Shown here: one piece after another, positions 25,501 to 38,500 of the stretch
Position numbering within the stretch: the stretch's first letter is position 1
Layout: the number at the start of each line of letters is the position of its first letter
DNA from: Cinnamomum chago
Taxonomy: Eukaryota; Streptophyta; Magnoliopsida; Laurales; Lauraceae
Direction: 5' to 3'
Assembly: GCA_038049695.1 (NCBI GenBank)
Contig: CP142452.1
Coordinates: 73,413,501 to 73,477,500 of the forward strand
DNA: 64,000 nucleotides
Translations under genes and position numbers: made by a program
Notes under the pieces: model-generated
Seen by the model: only the letters and a program-made list of their open reading frames with translations
Told to the model about the DNA's origin: nothing
Databases searched by the model: none

Positions 25501-25837
25501 CGTCATTATACTAATGCATTGCACTTTTTATTTCAGATTTTTTTCTTGTTTTTTAGTTTATGCGATTCGGATACAACAAACAGGTTCATTGTTGAATTGT
25601 TTCCGAGCCCGGATCTAAATCCACCATGTTTCCGCCTTAGATCCGCGACTTGCTTGCATCCCTAGTTGTGAGACATATAACTTGGGTAGATTTTCCGAGT
25701 TTCTTACAAGAAGGTTCCTATATTTATCTCACACACACACAAAAAATATATATATATAAAAAAAGAAATCAACCCTATATTTCATATATTTACTAAAACA
25801 TCTCTAGACTACAAGTCAACCTATATAGAAACTAACA
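22560..25837. other. Intergenic DNA
   Basis: No supported gene. Around 22570-22730 there are many GGGCC/AAGCCC words, akin to the interior of the hAT-type element at 25846-26238, so this may be a decayed relative. A palindromic minisatellite at 24171-24366 is listed separately. A 60-codon frame near 24536 is purine-rich and lacks gene features. Confidence 0.5.
24171..24366. repeat. Degenerate minisatellite arranged as a palindrome
   Basis: Units of the form TTCAGATAAATTTGTTCGAA recur four to five times on the left. On the right they appear in reverse complement (TTATCTGAGTTTTGACAAA). The centre, ACTTAGATAAATTTATCTGAGT near 24285-24306, is a near-perfect palindrome. The array could fold into one long hairpin. 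Confidence 0.7.
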
Positions 25838-25845
25838 ACTTTCAT

Positions 25846-26238
25846 TGGGGGTGCTCATGGACTGGACCGGCTAGGGCCGTTCAGCTTAGGTCTGGGCTCT
25901 GTTTTTTAATAAGGCCCATTTAATATATGGCCAGGCTTGGATTTAGTGTAGAGAGCCCGAAGCCAGGCCCGAATATAATAATGGTGTTAGAAAAAATAAT
26001 GATATGTTGGGCTCAAACACTAGAAAGTTGAAACACAAATGCATGGATAAACCAATAAAGCTAACCTAATACAATGTAAACTACCTATGTTTTAAATTAT
26101 AAACCTAAGATGGGCTGCGCTCAGGCTTCATGTTGTTCAGGCAGGCTGGACTTGGGCCAGCTAGTTAAGGTCCGATTTGGATTTGGGCCGGGCTGGATGT
26201 TCCTTAGTCCGGTCCAGGCCAACCCATGAACACCCCTA
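25846..26238. mobile_element. Non-autonomous hAT-type element, 393 bp
   Basis: Terminal inverted repeats TGGGGGTGCTCATGG and (from the other end) TAGGGGTGTTCATGG differ at two positions. They are flanked by 8-bp duplications ACTTTCAT (25838-25845) and ACTTTCGT (26239-26246) with one mismatch. TAGGGGTG-type ends with an 8-bp duplication are typical of hAT elements. The interior is GGGC/GGCC-word rich and non-coding. Confidence 0.8.
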
Positions 26239-26492
26239 ACTTTCGTCCTCACTCTCCAACTAATTTTTTAACCAATTTGCCGGTGGTACAAACTCAAACG
26301 AGTTATCCCGAGTCAAATGATAAAAGGTCGCCAATTATTTTTTGTTGAGGGATGAGCTTCTTTTTTTTTTTTTTTTTTTTTTTAATTCTTTGGATTAGTG
26401 TCTTTTGTTGTGTAAGTCTTGTTCTCTTCCCTTTGAATGAATTTCTTTTTATAAATAAAAATAATAATTTTACCAGAAAAAAACAGATTATA

Positions 26493-26640
26493 CACTACCA
26501 CTATATCAAAAATGTAATTTTAAGTGACAACACACCGAAGATGTCATCCCGCTCCAAAAGGTCATTTTTTTTATATCATTTTTCTCGAGGGTCAACGTCA
26601 TTGTAACAAGTGAGGGTGATGTCAACACTGAGCGGGCAGA
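26493..26640. mobile_element. Possible CACTA-type element end (truncated)
   Basis: CACTACCACTATATCAAAAATG followed by TTTTAAGTGACAACAC resembles the ends and subterminal words of plant CACTA elements. No matching opposite end was found. Weak call. Confidence 0.25.
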
Positions 26641-27386
26641 TTTTCTCATCTTCTTTCTGTTTATCCTGAATCCAATCAAATGACGGGAAAATTCACGTGA
26701 ACACTTCAATTACATTAATCCAAACCTCAAATATAACTAAGTTATGGATGCTCAGCTATAAATGAGGATTCAGAAATTCGGCCACTCAAGAAATATGTTT
26801 TAAAGTTAATGAGTTGACTCGAATAACCCATTAAATTAACAGGTTATATTTGGGTTGAATTTTTTGGACAGGGTCGTATACGAGTTGAGTAATTTTAAAA
26901 CAAAGTCGTTGATCGGTGACCGGAAGCGATTGTACTCTGCTGCCAAGTTACAATCCTTGATTTATGATTTATGCAGGTCAAAGCCTCAGCTGATCCGGAG
27001 TCATTTCATTCAAGACATGCGGGCCCCAAAGCCCTAACGCGTGTCACATATTGGAGTAATTGGTGCAAGTGCAACCAAGATGTCAGGAGTATATATAAAA
27101 GCAATAATATTATTTCTATTAACGAGCCCTTATCCAAACGTCCACTTCTATCAGCCCACATGAGTCACGTGTCCACAGACCTTACACGTGGTCTAATTAA
27201 GTTCTTTTCATGATCATTAAAATTGGTAGTTCCCTTCACTCCATCAGATGAGTGGGTCCCACAGTAATGTCAATTTTCAAGCAATCACTAGCTGAGCCTT
27301 GATGGATGGGACCCACTAATGAAGATAGATACACAGGCAAATTGATCGATCGAACTCAATGGATGATGATGGCAACTCTGGCAAAT

Positions 27387-27535
27387 GGGAAATTCTACAT
27401 GCACCCTCCCCTTATGCTGAGTACACCTACATCCATTGTGAACAGTGACACTGTTCACAATGGATGTGGGCGTGCACCGTTCACAATGGATGTGGGTGTG
27501 CTCAGTACATATAAGGGATGCATATAGAATTTCCC
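27387..27535. mobile_element. Mutator-like MITE, 149 bp, fold-back
   Basis: Perfect 9-bp terminal repeats GGGAAATTC and GAATTTCCC lead into longer imperfect arms (GTAC-C--ACATCCATTGTGAAC and its complement). They are flanked by 9-bp direct repeats CTGGCAAAT (27378-27386) and CCGGCAAAT (27536-27544), one mismatch. A 9-bp target duplication points to the Mutator superfamily. CACAATGGATGTGGG occurs twice in the right arm. Confidence 0.75.
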
Positions 27536-27839
27536 CCGGCAAATAACATGGCAAGTTTGCCAGCAAACAATAATTATCCAGGGCAGCCTTTTTTTTTTTT
27601 TTCCTCCCTTTCACAGGGTCATGCAGACATCCCCAGGAGATTGAGTGCTGTGATTGTTGATGACTACCAATGCAAGTAGTACGCTGACTATGCTTTCTTC
27701 TGCCTAAAATGGAGAGGAGCCACGATTTCTCAACTAGAATTTCTTCCCTCCCATAAAATGGAGTGGAGTCATGATTTCTCAACCTCTTTCCCTTCTCATT
27801 TTTATTTTTAACAGGTCTTTATTTTTTCTTACGTCAGGA

Positions 27840-28390
27840 TTAGGGTTGTAAATAGATATTCGATTCTTCAATTATCCAGGAAATTTTGATCCGCAAAAAA
27901 TAGAGCAATAAACCTACTTTAAGTTTCGATTTATAACCGGGTCCCAGTTTGGAACCCAATTTAGGTTCCGATTGATAAACGAGTCCGGTTCTAAGACTAT
28001 ATAAGTTTCGACCTGTGGACCCGATACTCAACATGTGAGTCTTTGCTATTGCAAATTATACCTCAAAATCAACTTTTTTCTAGATATTTTTATGTATAAT
28101 ATTGGAGGTAGTAGATCTTGATGCACCGTTATAAGTTGAATGATATGCTTATTTTAAGAAAAGAAAAATTAGAACTGATTTTAGAACTAAATTCCAGTCC
28201 CCTAGGTGGATCCGGTTCCAAAACCAGATTTGGGCTTTCATGTTGGAACCGGTTTGGAACCAACAAAATAGGTTCCAAGTCAAAACCGAATTTGGAACCG
28301 AAATCGTTATTTACAAACGGGTTCGGGTCCATTAGGGTTCCAAAATCCGGATTTACTTTTCTAAACATTAAGAGTTCGAAGTGATTTGTT
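27840..28390. other. Low-complexity block rich in GGAACC/GGTTCC words
   Basis: Repeated GGTTCCAAA, GGAACCGG and GGTTCGG-type words fill about 550 bases, starting close to TTAGGGTTGTAAAT. Such word-repeat blocks are common inside non-autonomous plant DNA transposons. Ends were not resolved. Open frames on both strands here mirror each other because of the repeats. Confidence 0.45.
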
Positions 28391-28399
28391 TGGAGAAAT

Positions 28400-29340
28400 T
28401 TTGTAGGTTTTGATATTTGTGAGCAACATATAGAAAGTCATGTTTGGTATTATTTGTATGGAGTTTTAGATACCAAGAGTGCTTTTTGTTCCCTTAATCT
28501 GGAATCTTTGAACCATCTTTAAAAACGAATTTGATAGCGAATGGATTGAACACATTTCATTATGTGATTTGTGAAAGACTTGTCAAACCCTTTTTTGATT
28601 CATTAATCAACTCCTTTTGATATTTTTTCATTTTTTTGAAATAGATATTTATCTTTCACCAAATTTCAGCATCATTCCCTCCAAACTTAAGACAATTAAG
28701 TATGAAAACCATTGAAGAAAAAAAGTCAAAGAAGAAAAAGAAAAGTTGCATGAGATTGACGATATCATCAACTTGGTTGAAGATATTGTCAACTAGGGTA
28801 ATTTCGTCCAAAAACATGTACAAACAATTATCTAATCATTTTATAATTTTTCTTTATAAAACTGTTTTATTGTGGTTTACCCTTAATTTTCTCATAAAAA
28901 TTCCTAAACTTTCTCACAAAATGTGCTTTTTAATCTACACTCTTGCTTGCACGTGTGCTTTACCTCTCATCATCCAAACAATTTACCATATCTCTATTCT
29001 TATTTTAATATTTCTCATCTTTACCTATTTCATTATATGAAATCCACCTTGCCTTTATTCCTTTGGCCATGTAATTAAGAAACAAAATGTTTGTAGCTCA
29101 ACAAATGAAAGGAAAAATGAGTCACGTTTTGATCCTTCCCATACTTGGGACTATAAGAAATCTGACACAAAGATCACCTCACTTTAACCCATTTTCCTAC
29201 ATTTTACCACCAAAACAACCATGGCAGTAGAAAGTAAAAAAAAAAAAAAAACCCTAAAATGGTTTGTTTTGGATAAATCTCATTGGGAGGTCCCATTCCA
29301 TCAGTGCTCATGCGGCGCACCGTTTTTCACTTCTATATCA
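28400..29340. other. AT-rich distal upstream region of the transporter gene
   Basis: I see no gene, RNA or delimited element. Long open frames here are AT-rich and lack domains. Confidence 0.5.
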
Positions 29341-29341
29341 A

Positions 29342-29382
29342 CACGTGGCAAGCATCTCATGATCGAAATATTATGCCACGTG
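29342..29382 (+). promoter_or_regulatory. Paired G-box/ABRE elements upstream of the transporter
   Basis: ACACGTGGC (core 29342-29347) and GCCACGTGGC (core 29377-29382) lie 35 bp apart and about 165-205 bp before the ATG. ACGTGGC is the core bound by bZIP/ABF and bHLH/PIF factors. Paired copies are typical of ABA- or light-responsive promoters. No clear TATA box was found, so the exact transcription start is open. Confidence 0.55.
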
Positions 29383-29546
29383 GCGACTTACCATGTTCTC
29401 GAATTCTCTTCCCAGTTTGCACCTGCAGCAGACTTTTGCTCAAGTGGCGTCAAAGCTTCTTTTCTTCTACATATTCAACAGAAACCGCAAAAGAAGGAGA
29501 CAGAAACTAAAAACTAGTAGTCGAAGAACCCCCAAACAGAGCTCCA

Positions 29547-32500
29547 ATGGCTTCTTCTTCCATTTCAGGACCTCTCTGCAATTTCAGAGCATTTCCTGCT
29601 CAATCCAAAAAGACCCAACTCCTCTGTTTGCTTTCCCAACAACACTCCTCTCTCTACTCATCCAAACAAAATTTCAAGACCACCACCAGCAGCAGCAGCA
29701 TTAGAAATGGTTCCCAATTTAGTAGAACACCTCTCTTTTCTGGAAGCCTACTGAGACATAGGGTATGGGTCATGGGGTCTTCTGATTTCTGAATCTGTTG
29801 AGATAATCAAAAAAGAAGATTTGGGTTGTCATTCAAATTTGTTTTTAATAATTGGGTTGCTCTTTTTTTTTTTTTTTTTTTTGATATTAGGTTCGTGCCC
29901 AAGGAGACTATTCTGCAGCAGATGGGTCTGCTCAGTATGGTTCTGAGGCAGTACCTCAAGAGGAGACTTTTGCTTGGATTTCTGTCATTTTGCCGTAAGT
30001 GGTTTTACCTTTTTTTTTTTCCTTCTTTTAAAATGCTTGTTTTGCACCTGTTCATATGTTGTTATTCTATTTATTTTAATGTGTTATTTTAATTAATGGG
30101 TGATGGGATTTGAGTTATTGGAGACTGTGGTTTGAGAATAGGACTAATTTGGAAAGTTTTCATTTTAGAGTGCTAATTGATTGAGTACATTTATATGCAT
30201 TGCCATAAACTTAGATGTTAAGCCCTGAGAATTAGTTCTTTAGGAAGCCCATTTGTTTGCATTGCTGTTAATTCAGATGCAGGCCTGAAAATCAGTTCTT
30301 TGGGAGGTTCATTTGCGGTAGGACTTTTTGGGGATTCTTTATCTTCAAATCTAAAATGATTGAAGCCTAACTAACTGAAGATTTATGCAAAATTCTGATT
30401 TCCTTGTCCCTTCAAGCAAATAGGGTTGTTGAGTTTTTGAGAAAAGTAGAGCCTTTTTAGGACATTATTCTATTTTTAGATTAGGGTACTTGTTTACTTT
30501 AGTGGCAATATTATGTTGTGTATCTTGATCTGATACTAATGCCAGCTTTTGATTCCATGCTGTCTTACCAATTTTGGCCAATTATTTAAATAGAAGAGAA
30601 AACAAGAACATGAGTAAAATCCAAGACCACCAGAAGATGTAGAATGTTTGGAGATGTATGACCTATTGCCATAAAGAACTACTCCCATACTCAAGTGGAA
30701 GATTCCAATGCCTTGCATAATATTTCTTCTTAACTTGCTTCTACTTGATCCATGCTCTTGTTGTTTCTCTTACACCACTTCACACACTTATCTAGAGAAA
30801 ACTTGGTCTTATATTTGATATCTTTTTCCCTAAGATTAGCCACTTCCTGGGCAGATGCTTGACATACCTACACAGCCTTTCACGTACCGAGGCAACCTTT
30901 CACATTCCTAGACAATTTTAATGTTCCTGGTTAATTATTCAATTCCCTAGATGTCCATGCGCATTCCAAAGTATGGACTCTAGATAATTCCAAAACAATG
31001 TTCCTTCAACAAATTCTAACAATTTTGAGGAAAAATATCAGAGTATTTTTAACAAAAAAAAAAAAGTGATATGACTTTTCCCCTTAAAATTATGAAGGTA
31101 TTCATAGAAAAAGAGATGCCTGTCTCTTATTTTTTCTTTTAAATATTATTATTTTCATTCTAGAGATGTAATCATAGCAATTAGGAACCAAACTAAATAA
31201 AATATATTATAGTAATAAAAGTAATGATAATGTGAAGGAAAGAGTGCCTAAAAAATATAGGCTTGGAGCTTGAGGTGAATTTTCATTTCTCAAACCCAAT
31301 GCCCACTTTTCAATTTTGAAATTCTAATTCATTGGGTAAACAATTTATCTTGTGCTTATAAAAATCACTAAAGATATATTCGCTTTTCATTCTTTTGCTT
31401 TCATTTTATTAAGGTTGAGTATTGAGAGCAGATATATGATCTTCGACATGAAGAGACCTATGATGCCTGGATATGAAGATGGATAGAGGGATGAGGGATA
31501 TGATTCTGTACTTTTGGAAATTTAACACATGGATGCAAATACAACTTTCCTCTTTTTTTTTTCTTCTTCTGTAGAACATGTCTTAATTAATGAAATTATC
31601 ATCATTTACATTCCTTTCTAACATTTTTTTAGCGTGAAAACTAAGAAAACTATAAGAAATGTATGATTGAACTTGGTGAAAAGGATATACAAAACTCGAA
31701 TTTTACAAGCACGTCCATGGTTCATTAATTCTGGTCATTGATTTACCGATGGGACAATTCTAATGTTTCAATAAACTGCCTTCAATTGGATGTTTATGAA
31801 ACAATTAAATAATGACTCACAGAGGAATATGTGCACCTATGAGATGGATAGGATCTTGGTTGCATTTTTTGGGGCATGGTACATTCATGGTGGGTCTAGA
31901 CTTAGATCAATGAACTGGATCAACTCTGCTGCCACTCGCAGATGCACAAGTCACTTAGTATTCTAAATTATCCATAGGTATAAGATCATTTAATTTCTCT
32001 TGAATGTAAATGCTTGTTTTGTGAGTTTTATATTATTGTTAAAATTATAGGTTTTTGTTTCCTGCCCTGGGAGGACTACTCTTTGGGTATGATATTGGTG
32101 CCACCTCAGGTGCCACCATCTCCTTACAGGTATACTGGTTTCTTTATTGCTTACTTACTTGATTGTCTTCTTTTTCGTCATCTAGAATGAATTTCACTGG
32201 ATTCTATTAACTTATTAACGGTTCATCCAGCTAATGAAATGATTTTTCGTGCTTCTTAGTCAGCTGAGCTAAGTGGCACAACGTGGTTCAACCTGTCCTC
32301 TATACAGCTTGGTCTTGTGGTATGTTACGGTTTCAAGTATTTAAGAGCATAGGAAGGTTTATTCTGTCATTTCTTGACTAATACTTTTCCATCACTTCAG
32401 AGCCTTGTTTAAATGTTTTCAATTTACCTTACAACGATCTTATGTCCACTCCTCCCCGCGCCCCGTTTTCTTTCCAAATGCAGGTTAGTGGTTCTCTTTA

Positions 32501-35500
32501 TGGAGCACTTCTTGGTTCCATCCTAGTTTACCCCATTGCTGATTTCCTCGGTACACATCTTGCATGTCCTACTTAAGTATTGTTTGTCCTTTGCATAACT
32601 TTTTAAGAGAGTATTTGGATGTGAGCCAGATCACAAGCACCTTCAATCTTTTGGAAAAATGGTTAGTTATTCTGCTGCACATTTTGCTGGTGCTGAAAAT
32701 CATAAATTTCACTAAGTACAAAGTTTTCCTGCCTTTTCTGTCCCAAATTAATATTGGTGTCAATTCCAGAAATGGCATGGATGTGGCATTGATATGGCAG
32801 GGACACGACTTTTTTACACACACACAAAAATGTGCAGCTAAGGGCTGGGACCCAAGAGAGAGCCCCCGTACACACGGGAAGAAAGCCCACTCACGTGGGA
32901 AAGGAGCTCGCACAAGCGAGATGAAAGCCCACAGAAGTGGGAAGGGAGCTCGCACATACGGGAAGAGGTGGTGTACCTAGGGTTTGAACTTTGGGCAGCC
33001 AGGTGGGAATTGGCGCTCCTTACCACTCGGGTAAGGAGTCACTCTCAAAACATATACCACTTAATGTGATTTCTGAGTTCATAACTCTGTGCCTTGCACC
33101 CTTTGTAGTGCCAACCAGATTTCATGACAAATTGAAAATGTCTTACCTCTGAGCATGCCCTCAGACAACTCATCAAACTATCTTTTTGGACTTCTGAATA
33201 AAATTTCTTAACCAGCTTGTTGATTTTTCTTGGTAAAGGAAGAAGAAGGGAACTGATTACTGCAGCAGTTTTATATATGCTTGGTAGTTTGATCACTGGG
33301 TCTGCTCCTAACCTTGGTGTTCTCATACTTGGGCGGCTTCTCTATGGTACCGGCATAGGTTTGGTGAGCATCACTATTGGTTTTTCTTAATATAGTTGGC
33401 TAGATTTCAGGATATTGTATATGGTATCTCTTGTATAAGTTACTCTCACGAAAACAATCCTGATCTTTTAACAAGATCTAAAGGGCTCAAATAATCCTGT
33501 TAAATAATGATGATGACTTGCCTTTTAACCACTCAATAATTCTCATTCTTTTGTAATTACCTCTAAGAGGAAGTTCTTGGGATTTTTAGTACCTTTGTGT
33601 TTTCTCTTGATGTACATAAGAAATATTTACTTTTGGTCATCCCAATCACAGATAAAGGAGGAGAGTTGGCACCAAATAGGGAGGAGTTTGCCAGAAAAAT
33701 CGCTAAATAAAGATTTTGGGTCTACTTTTGTTTCAAAAGTAGCACTTTATCTACCCTGTAATGCCAGGAAAAGATTCTAGCCTATGATGATATATGAGAA
33801 AGTCTTGCATACTACTTTATTAATAAAAAAAATAAAGAAAAGTCTTTAAAACCAAATAAATAATAGCTTAAAAGACTTAGATTAAAAAAATCATAGATTC
33901 AGCTAAAAGTCTAGAACCTTAAAAAATCATAGATTTAGTTAAAAGTCTAGAACCTTGTGAAATTTTGAACATTGCAAAGATATTGTGGAATCTTGAATAT
34001 CAATACTATTTTAAAAATCTCACAATATTCTCAAGATAATTTCATTTTGTGAAATTCTATTGACATTGTTAATGATTTTGGCAATGCTACACAGTTGCGA
34101 ATTTCAGTTTGTCTCAGCTGAAATGGTCGAATAATTGTCCAAACAAAACAGTCCCCCTGAAAAAGTTGGTCTGGATTTCAGATCATTTCAACTGAAATCT
34201 CAGATTTTAGACCGTCAGAATTCCTTGAGGTTGTTAAGTAGATATTTTCTTTTTTAGTAACTCATCCTGCCACCATTCTTGCAGGCCATGCATGGAGCTC
34301 CTTTGTATATTGCTGAGACTGCTCCATCTCAGATACGTGGAACATTAATATCTCTAAAAGAGCTCCTCATTGTTCTTGGAATTCTGGTATCCCTCTTATA
34401 TGCAAATATATCAAACACAGTTGTGGAATGATCCGGTGTATGCAGCCCTCACTTCATTATAGGGAGACTTATATTGCCAGTCCCACATGGCGTAACTTTT
34501 GACCATGTTGGCCAGTGGATCAGAGGGTTATAGCTACCCACAGTGGATTTGTGCATCCCAGCCAATGATGCCTGATGCATGATCAGATTTTAAGCTTTCA
34601 TTTTGCAGTCCCTTGAGTGGATATCTTTGATTATCTGGTCAATCTTACTTTTGGGATACATGCAATCCAAGGTGGTCCCTCTATTCACCAGCCTACAGAG
34701 TCATAGATGGATCCATGTGCACCCCAGACTGCAGCCTTGCGTGCGCTAGTCATTCTCTTATCTATTATCTAATGGCCCACTATGATGAGCTGAGCCTTAA
34801 ATAATTGTTTGTGCAGCTGGGTTACCTTGTGGGAAGTATTGAGATTAATGCTGTTGGCGGATGGCGTTATATGTATGGCTTTGGTGCTCCTATTGCACTT
34901 TTGATGGGTTTAGGCGTGTGGAGTTTGCCGCCTTCTCCTCGCTGGTTACTTCTCAGAGCAGTTCAAGGAAAAGCCTCTATGAAAGAGTACAAAGAAAAAG
35001 CAATCAATGCCTTAAGCAGACTGAGAGGTCGGCCCACTGGTGATATAGTATCAGAGAGACAAGTAGAAGAAACCCTGGTCTCGCTGAAGTCAGCCTATGC
35101 AGATCAAGAGGCTGAAGCCAGTTTTTGGGATGTATTTAAAGGACCAAGTTTGAAGGCCTTCATTATAGGTGGGGGACTGGTCTTTTTTCAGCAGGTATTG
35201 ATTATTTATCATTTGCATATAATGTCCGGGTCTGATTTGCCATAATTTGGTCCATATTTGTGCTTGCATTTTGGGTTCAGGCCCTGGGATGTGACTTACA
35301 ATTGAATCAAGACATTCACCAATGATCAGAACCTAGATCCAACCTATTTACACATTTATTGTTTTATGAAGTGATAAAGCTGTTTTAAAATTTTTTTTAG
35401 ATTTTTTAATATTTTTGGTTCTCTATAAAGTAGTTGGGTTATCTCGAGGACTAGGTAGACCTAGTATGCCCTGGGTATGGAATTAGACCCAAATTTGATG

Positions 35501-38500
35501 TTTATGGTGTCAGATCCAAGACCAGGTCCTGGGATCTGATCAATAGTATGATCCTAGTATGCTTGTTTCCTGTTGAACACGTTACTATCAACTAAGACAA
35601 GATTCAGAACAACTCGAAGAAAATTGTTTTGGATTTGGAATTGGTGTCTCCTTTGGAGATCGACCCTCTCATTAAATAATGATGAGAATGCCTTAATCAA
35701 GGCTACAAAAATGTATTACAGTGATGTACAATCTAAATATAACCAAACAGATTCTCTATAAAAGGAATTGTACACTGTGTCTTTGACCTGGATTTGAGAC
35801 AACTATACAGGTGGGCCTGCGGGCCTGAGTCGACTTGTGTCTTGACACCCCCCTCAAATTGATGATGGAGAATCAATAAGCATCAATTTTCCAACCAAGA
35901 ATTGATGCCGAGGTCGTGAGAGTGCTTTAGTGAGAATATTGACAATTTGTAGATCAGAAGAAATGTGCAGAAGGGTGATGACATCACGCTTGTACTCATC
36001 TTAGATAAAATGGCAATCAACCTCATTGTATTTGGTGCGCTCGTGAAATATTAGATTTTATGTAATATGAATTGCGCTAGTATTATCTGCATAGAGAGGT
36101 GTTGCATTGGAAAATCGATATTTGAAAGTAACGCGTGTAGCCAAAGGATTTCCGAATAGGCGGTAGACATAGCACGATACTCAGCTTCGGTAGAAGATTT
36201 CGAGACCTTATCCAATTTTTTACATTTCCAAGAGATCAAGCTATCACCCAGATACATACACCATCCTGTTGTAGAACGCCTAGTGTGTGAACAACCAGCC
36301 CAATCAGCATCTGAATATGCTTGGAGTGTAATGAGGTTATTCACTGAAAAAAATAGTCTGCGAGTTGGCGTTCGAAGGAGATAGTGAATGATTTGATGGA
36401 CAACAGCTACATGAAGATGTTGAGGGTTAGTCATGAACTGACTTACTAAATTTACGGCATAGGAAATATCAGGGCGAGTTATCGTCAAATAGACCAAGCT
36501 GCCAACCAATCGACGATATAGAGTAGGGTAAGGAATAGGATCACCATCGTCTTTCTGAAATTTGACATTTACCTCTATCGGTGTGTCAACTGGAGCAGAG
36601 TTTTGAAGTCCAGCCATGTCAATCAGATCAAGGGTATATTTGTGCTGATTTAGTACTATTCCCTTAGCTGATTGATGAACTTCAAGACCTAAAAAAAAGG
36701 GTCAAAGGTTCGAAATCTTTCGTGTGGAAAGAATCATGAAGAGAAGCATGAAGTTGATGAATCATTTTTGCATTAGGGCCAGTAATGATGATGTCATCTA
36801 CATAAACAAGAAGAACAATAATCCCTTTGGATGCATGATGTACAAACATGGATGGATCATAATGAAAATCCAAGTGAAGAAGGGCATCTTGAAAATTTTC
36901 AAACCATGCCCGAGGAGCCTGTTTAAGTCCATAAAGAGACCGATATAGTTTGGCAATATTACCCTGTCGGTACCCTGAAACACCCTGTAGAAGTCTCATA
37001 TATACATCTTCTTTGAGATCACCATGTAGGAATGCATTTTTGACGTCCATCTGGTAGAGAGGCCAGGACTGAAAAGCAACAACAATAAGAATAGTCCTAA
37101 TAGTAGTCATTTTCGTGACATGAGCGAAAGGTTCATCATAGTCAATTCCATATTCCTGTCTATTCCCAAGAGTGACAAGACGTGCCTTATTCCGATCCAG
37201 AGTTCCATCTGATTTAAGCTTGATGGAGTAAATCCAGTTGCATCCTATCGGCTTGATAGGAGGAGGACACGGAACAACATCCCAAGTGTGCTTGTGCTCA
37301 AGAGAATCTAATTCATCTTGCATAGCTTTATTCCAACATTTATGCAACACAACCTAAGAGTATGAGTTTGGAATAGTGGTGGATGACATGGTGGCCATTA
37401 AAGAAGTGTGGGTGAAACCATACCGGTCTGGAGGGACCGAAACACGAGTTGAACAACGTAAAGGAGAACTTCCAGTTGGACTAGTTGCTGAAGGTGGATC
37501 GAAAGGAGTACTGCCTGTAGCCTCATTATCACGTCGCCTATGATACACAAAATTAGGATTGAACTTAACAAATGGTGTTTTGTCAGAAAAACCAGGTAAT
37601 GCCACAAATGATGGAGAATCTGGGGGATCAAGAAATTGTTGAAAAAAAATACTGGTCGTAAAAAAAAACTACATTCCAAGAAATACAAATGCGACAAACT
37701 TGAGGATCATAGCAAAGAAATCCCTTTTGGTTACTGGCATATTCAAGAAATGCACATTTTGTAGATTACATTGTGAGTTTGGTACGCTCAGTAGGGGGTA
37801 GATGAACAAAACACACTGAACAAAAAACATGAAGATCATTATACGATGGTGTGGTGCTATGTAAATGGAAAAAAAGGGGTTTCATTTTTAATATAAGAAG
37901 ATGGCAATCAATTTATAAGATAGATTGCCGTCAAGAGAAATTATGCCAAAAAACGAGGAATGGAGGATTCGAGAAGAAGGGATCTAGTTACGTCAAGTAG
38001 ATGTCCATTTTTCCTCTTATCTATCCCATTCTGTTGGGGTATGTATGGGCATGTTCTTTGAGAAATAATCCCCTTTTGTTGTAAGAAATTTTGAAACTCT
38101 ATTGAGACATATTCCCCCCGAGTCATAATGCAATATTTTAATGCATTTGGAAAACTGATTCTCAACATATGCTAAAAATATCTTGAAAATAGTGAAGACA
38201 TCAGCTTTAGAATGCAGGAAATAGATTCATGTAAACGGACTATAATCATAAATAAATGTCACAAAATATTTATAATGCGCATGAGATAAATTAGGAGCAA
38301 TTCCCCACACATCACTATGTATCAATTCAGAACACTCATTGCTAAAAGAAGTGGATGTAGGAAAAGGAAGAGTCTTATGTTTTCCCATTTTACAAATATC
38401 ACACAATCAAAAGAAACATTTCCTGAAAAATTATTCAACACACCAGAATTAAACATGAGAGACATAGTTTTGAAATTTGGATGACCAAGCTTACTATGCC

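Noticed and set aside
27288..27782. 164-codon minus-strand open frame
   Set aside because: It spans the fold-back MITE at 27387-27535 and both its target duplications, with no domain; a chance frame.
28118..28384. Mirrored open frames on both strands
   Set aside because: They arise from the GGAACC/GGTTCC word repeats.
32865..32962. Regular 21-bp units looking like a CRISPR array
   Set aside because: The units are repeats with variable stems, not identical repeats with unique spacers, and the genome is eukaryotic.
32564..32980. 138-codon frame encoding repeated HGKKAH/RGKGAR-like peptides
   Set aside because: The peptide repeat is a by-product of the 21-bp (seven-codon) hairpin array, and the frame crosses intron sequence of pSuT.
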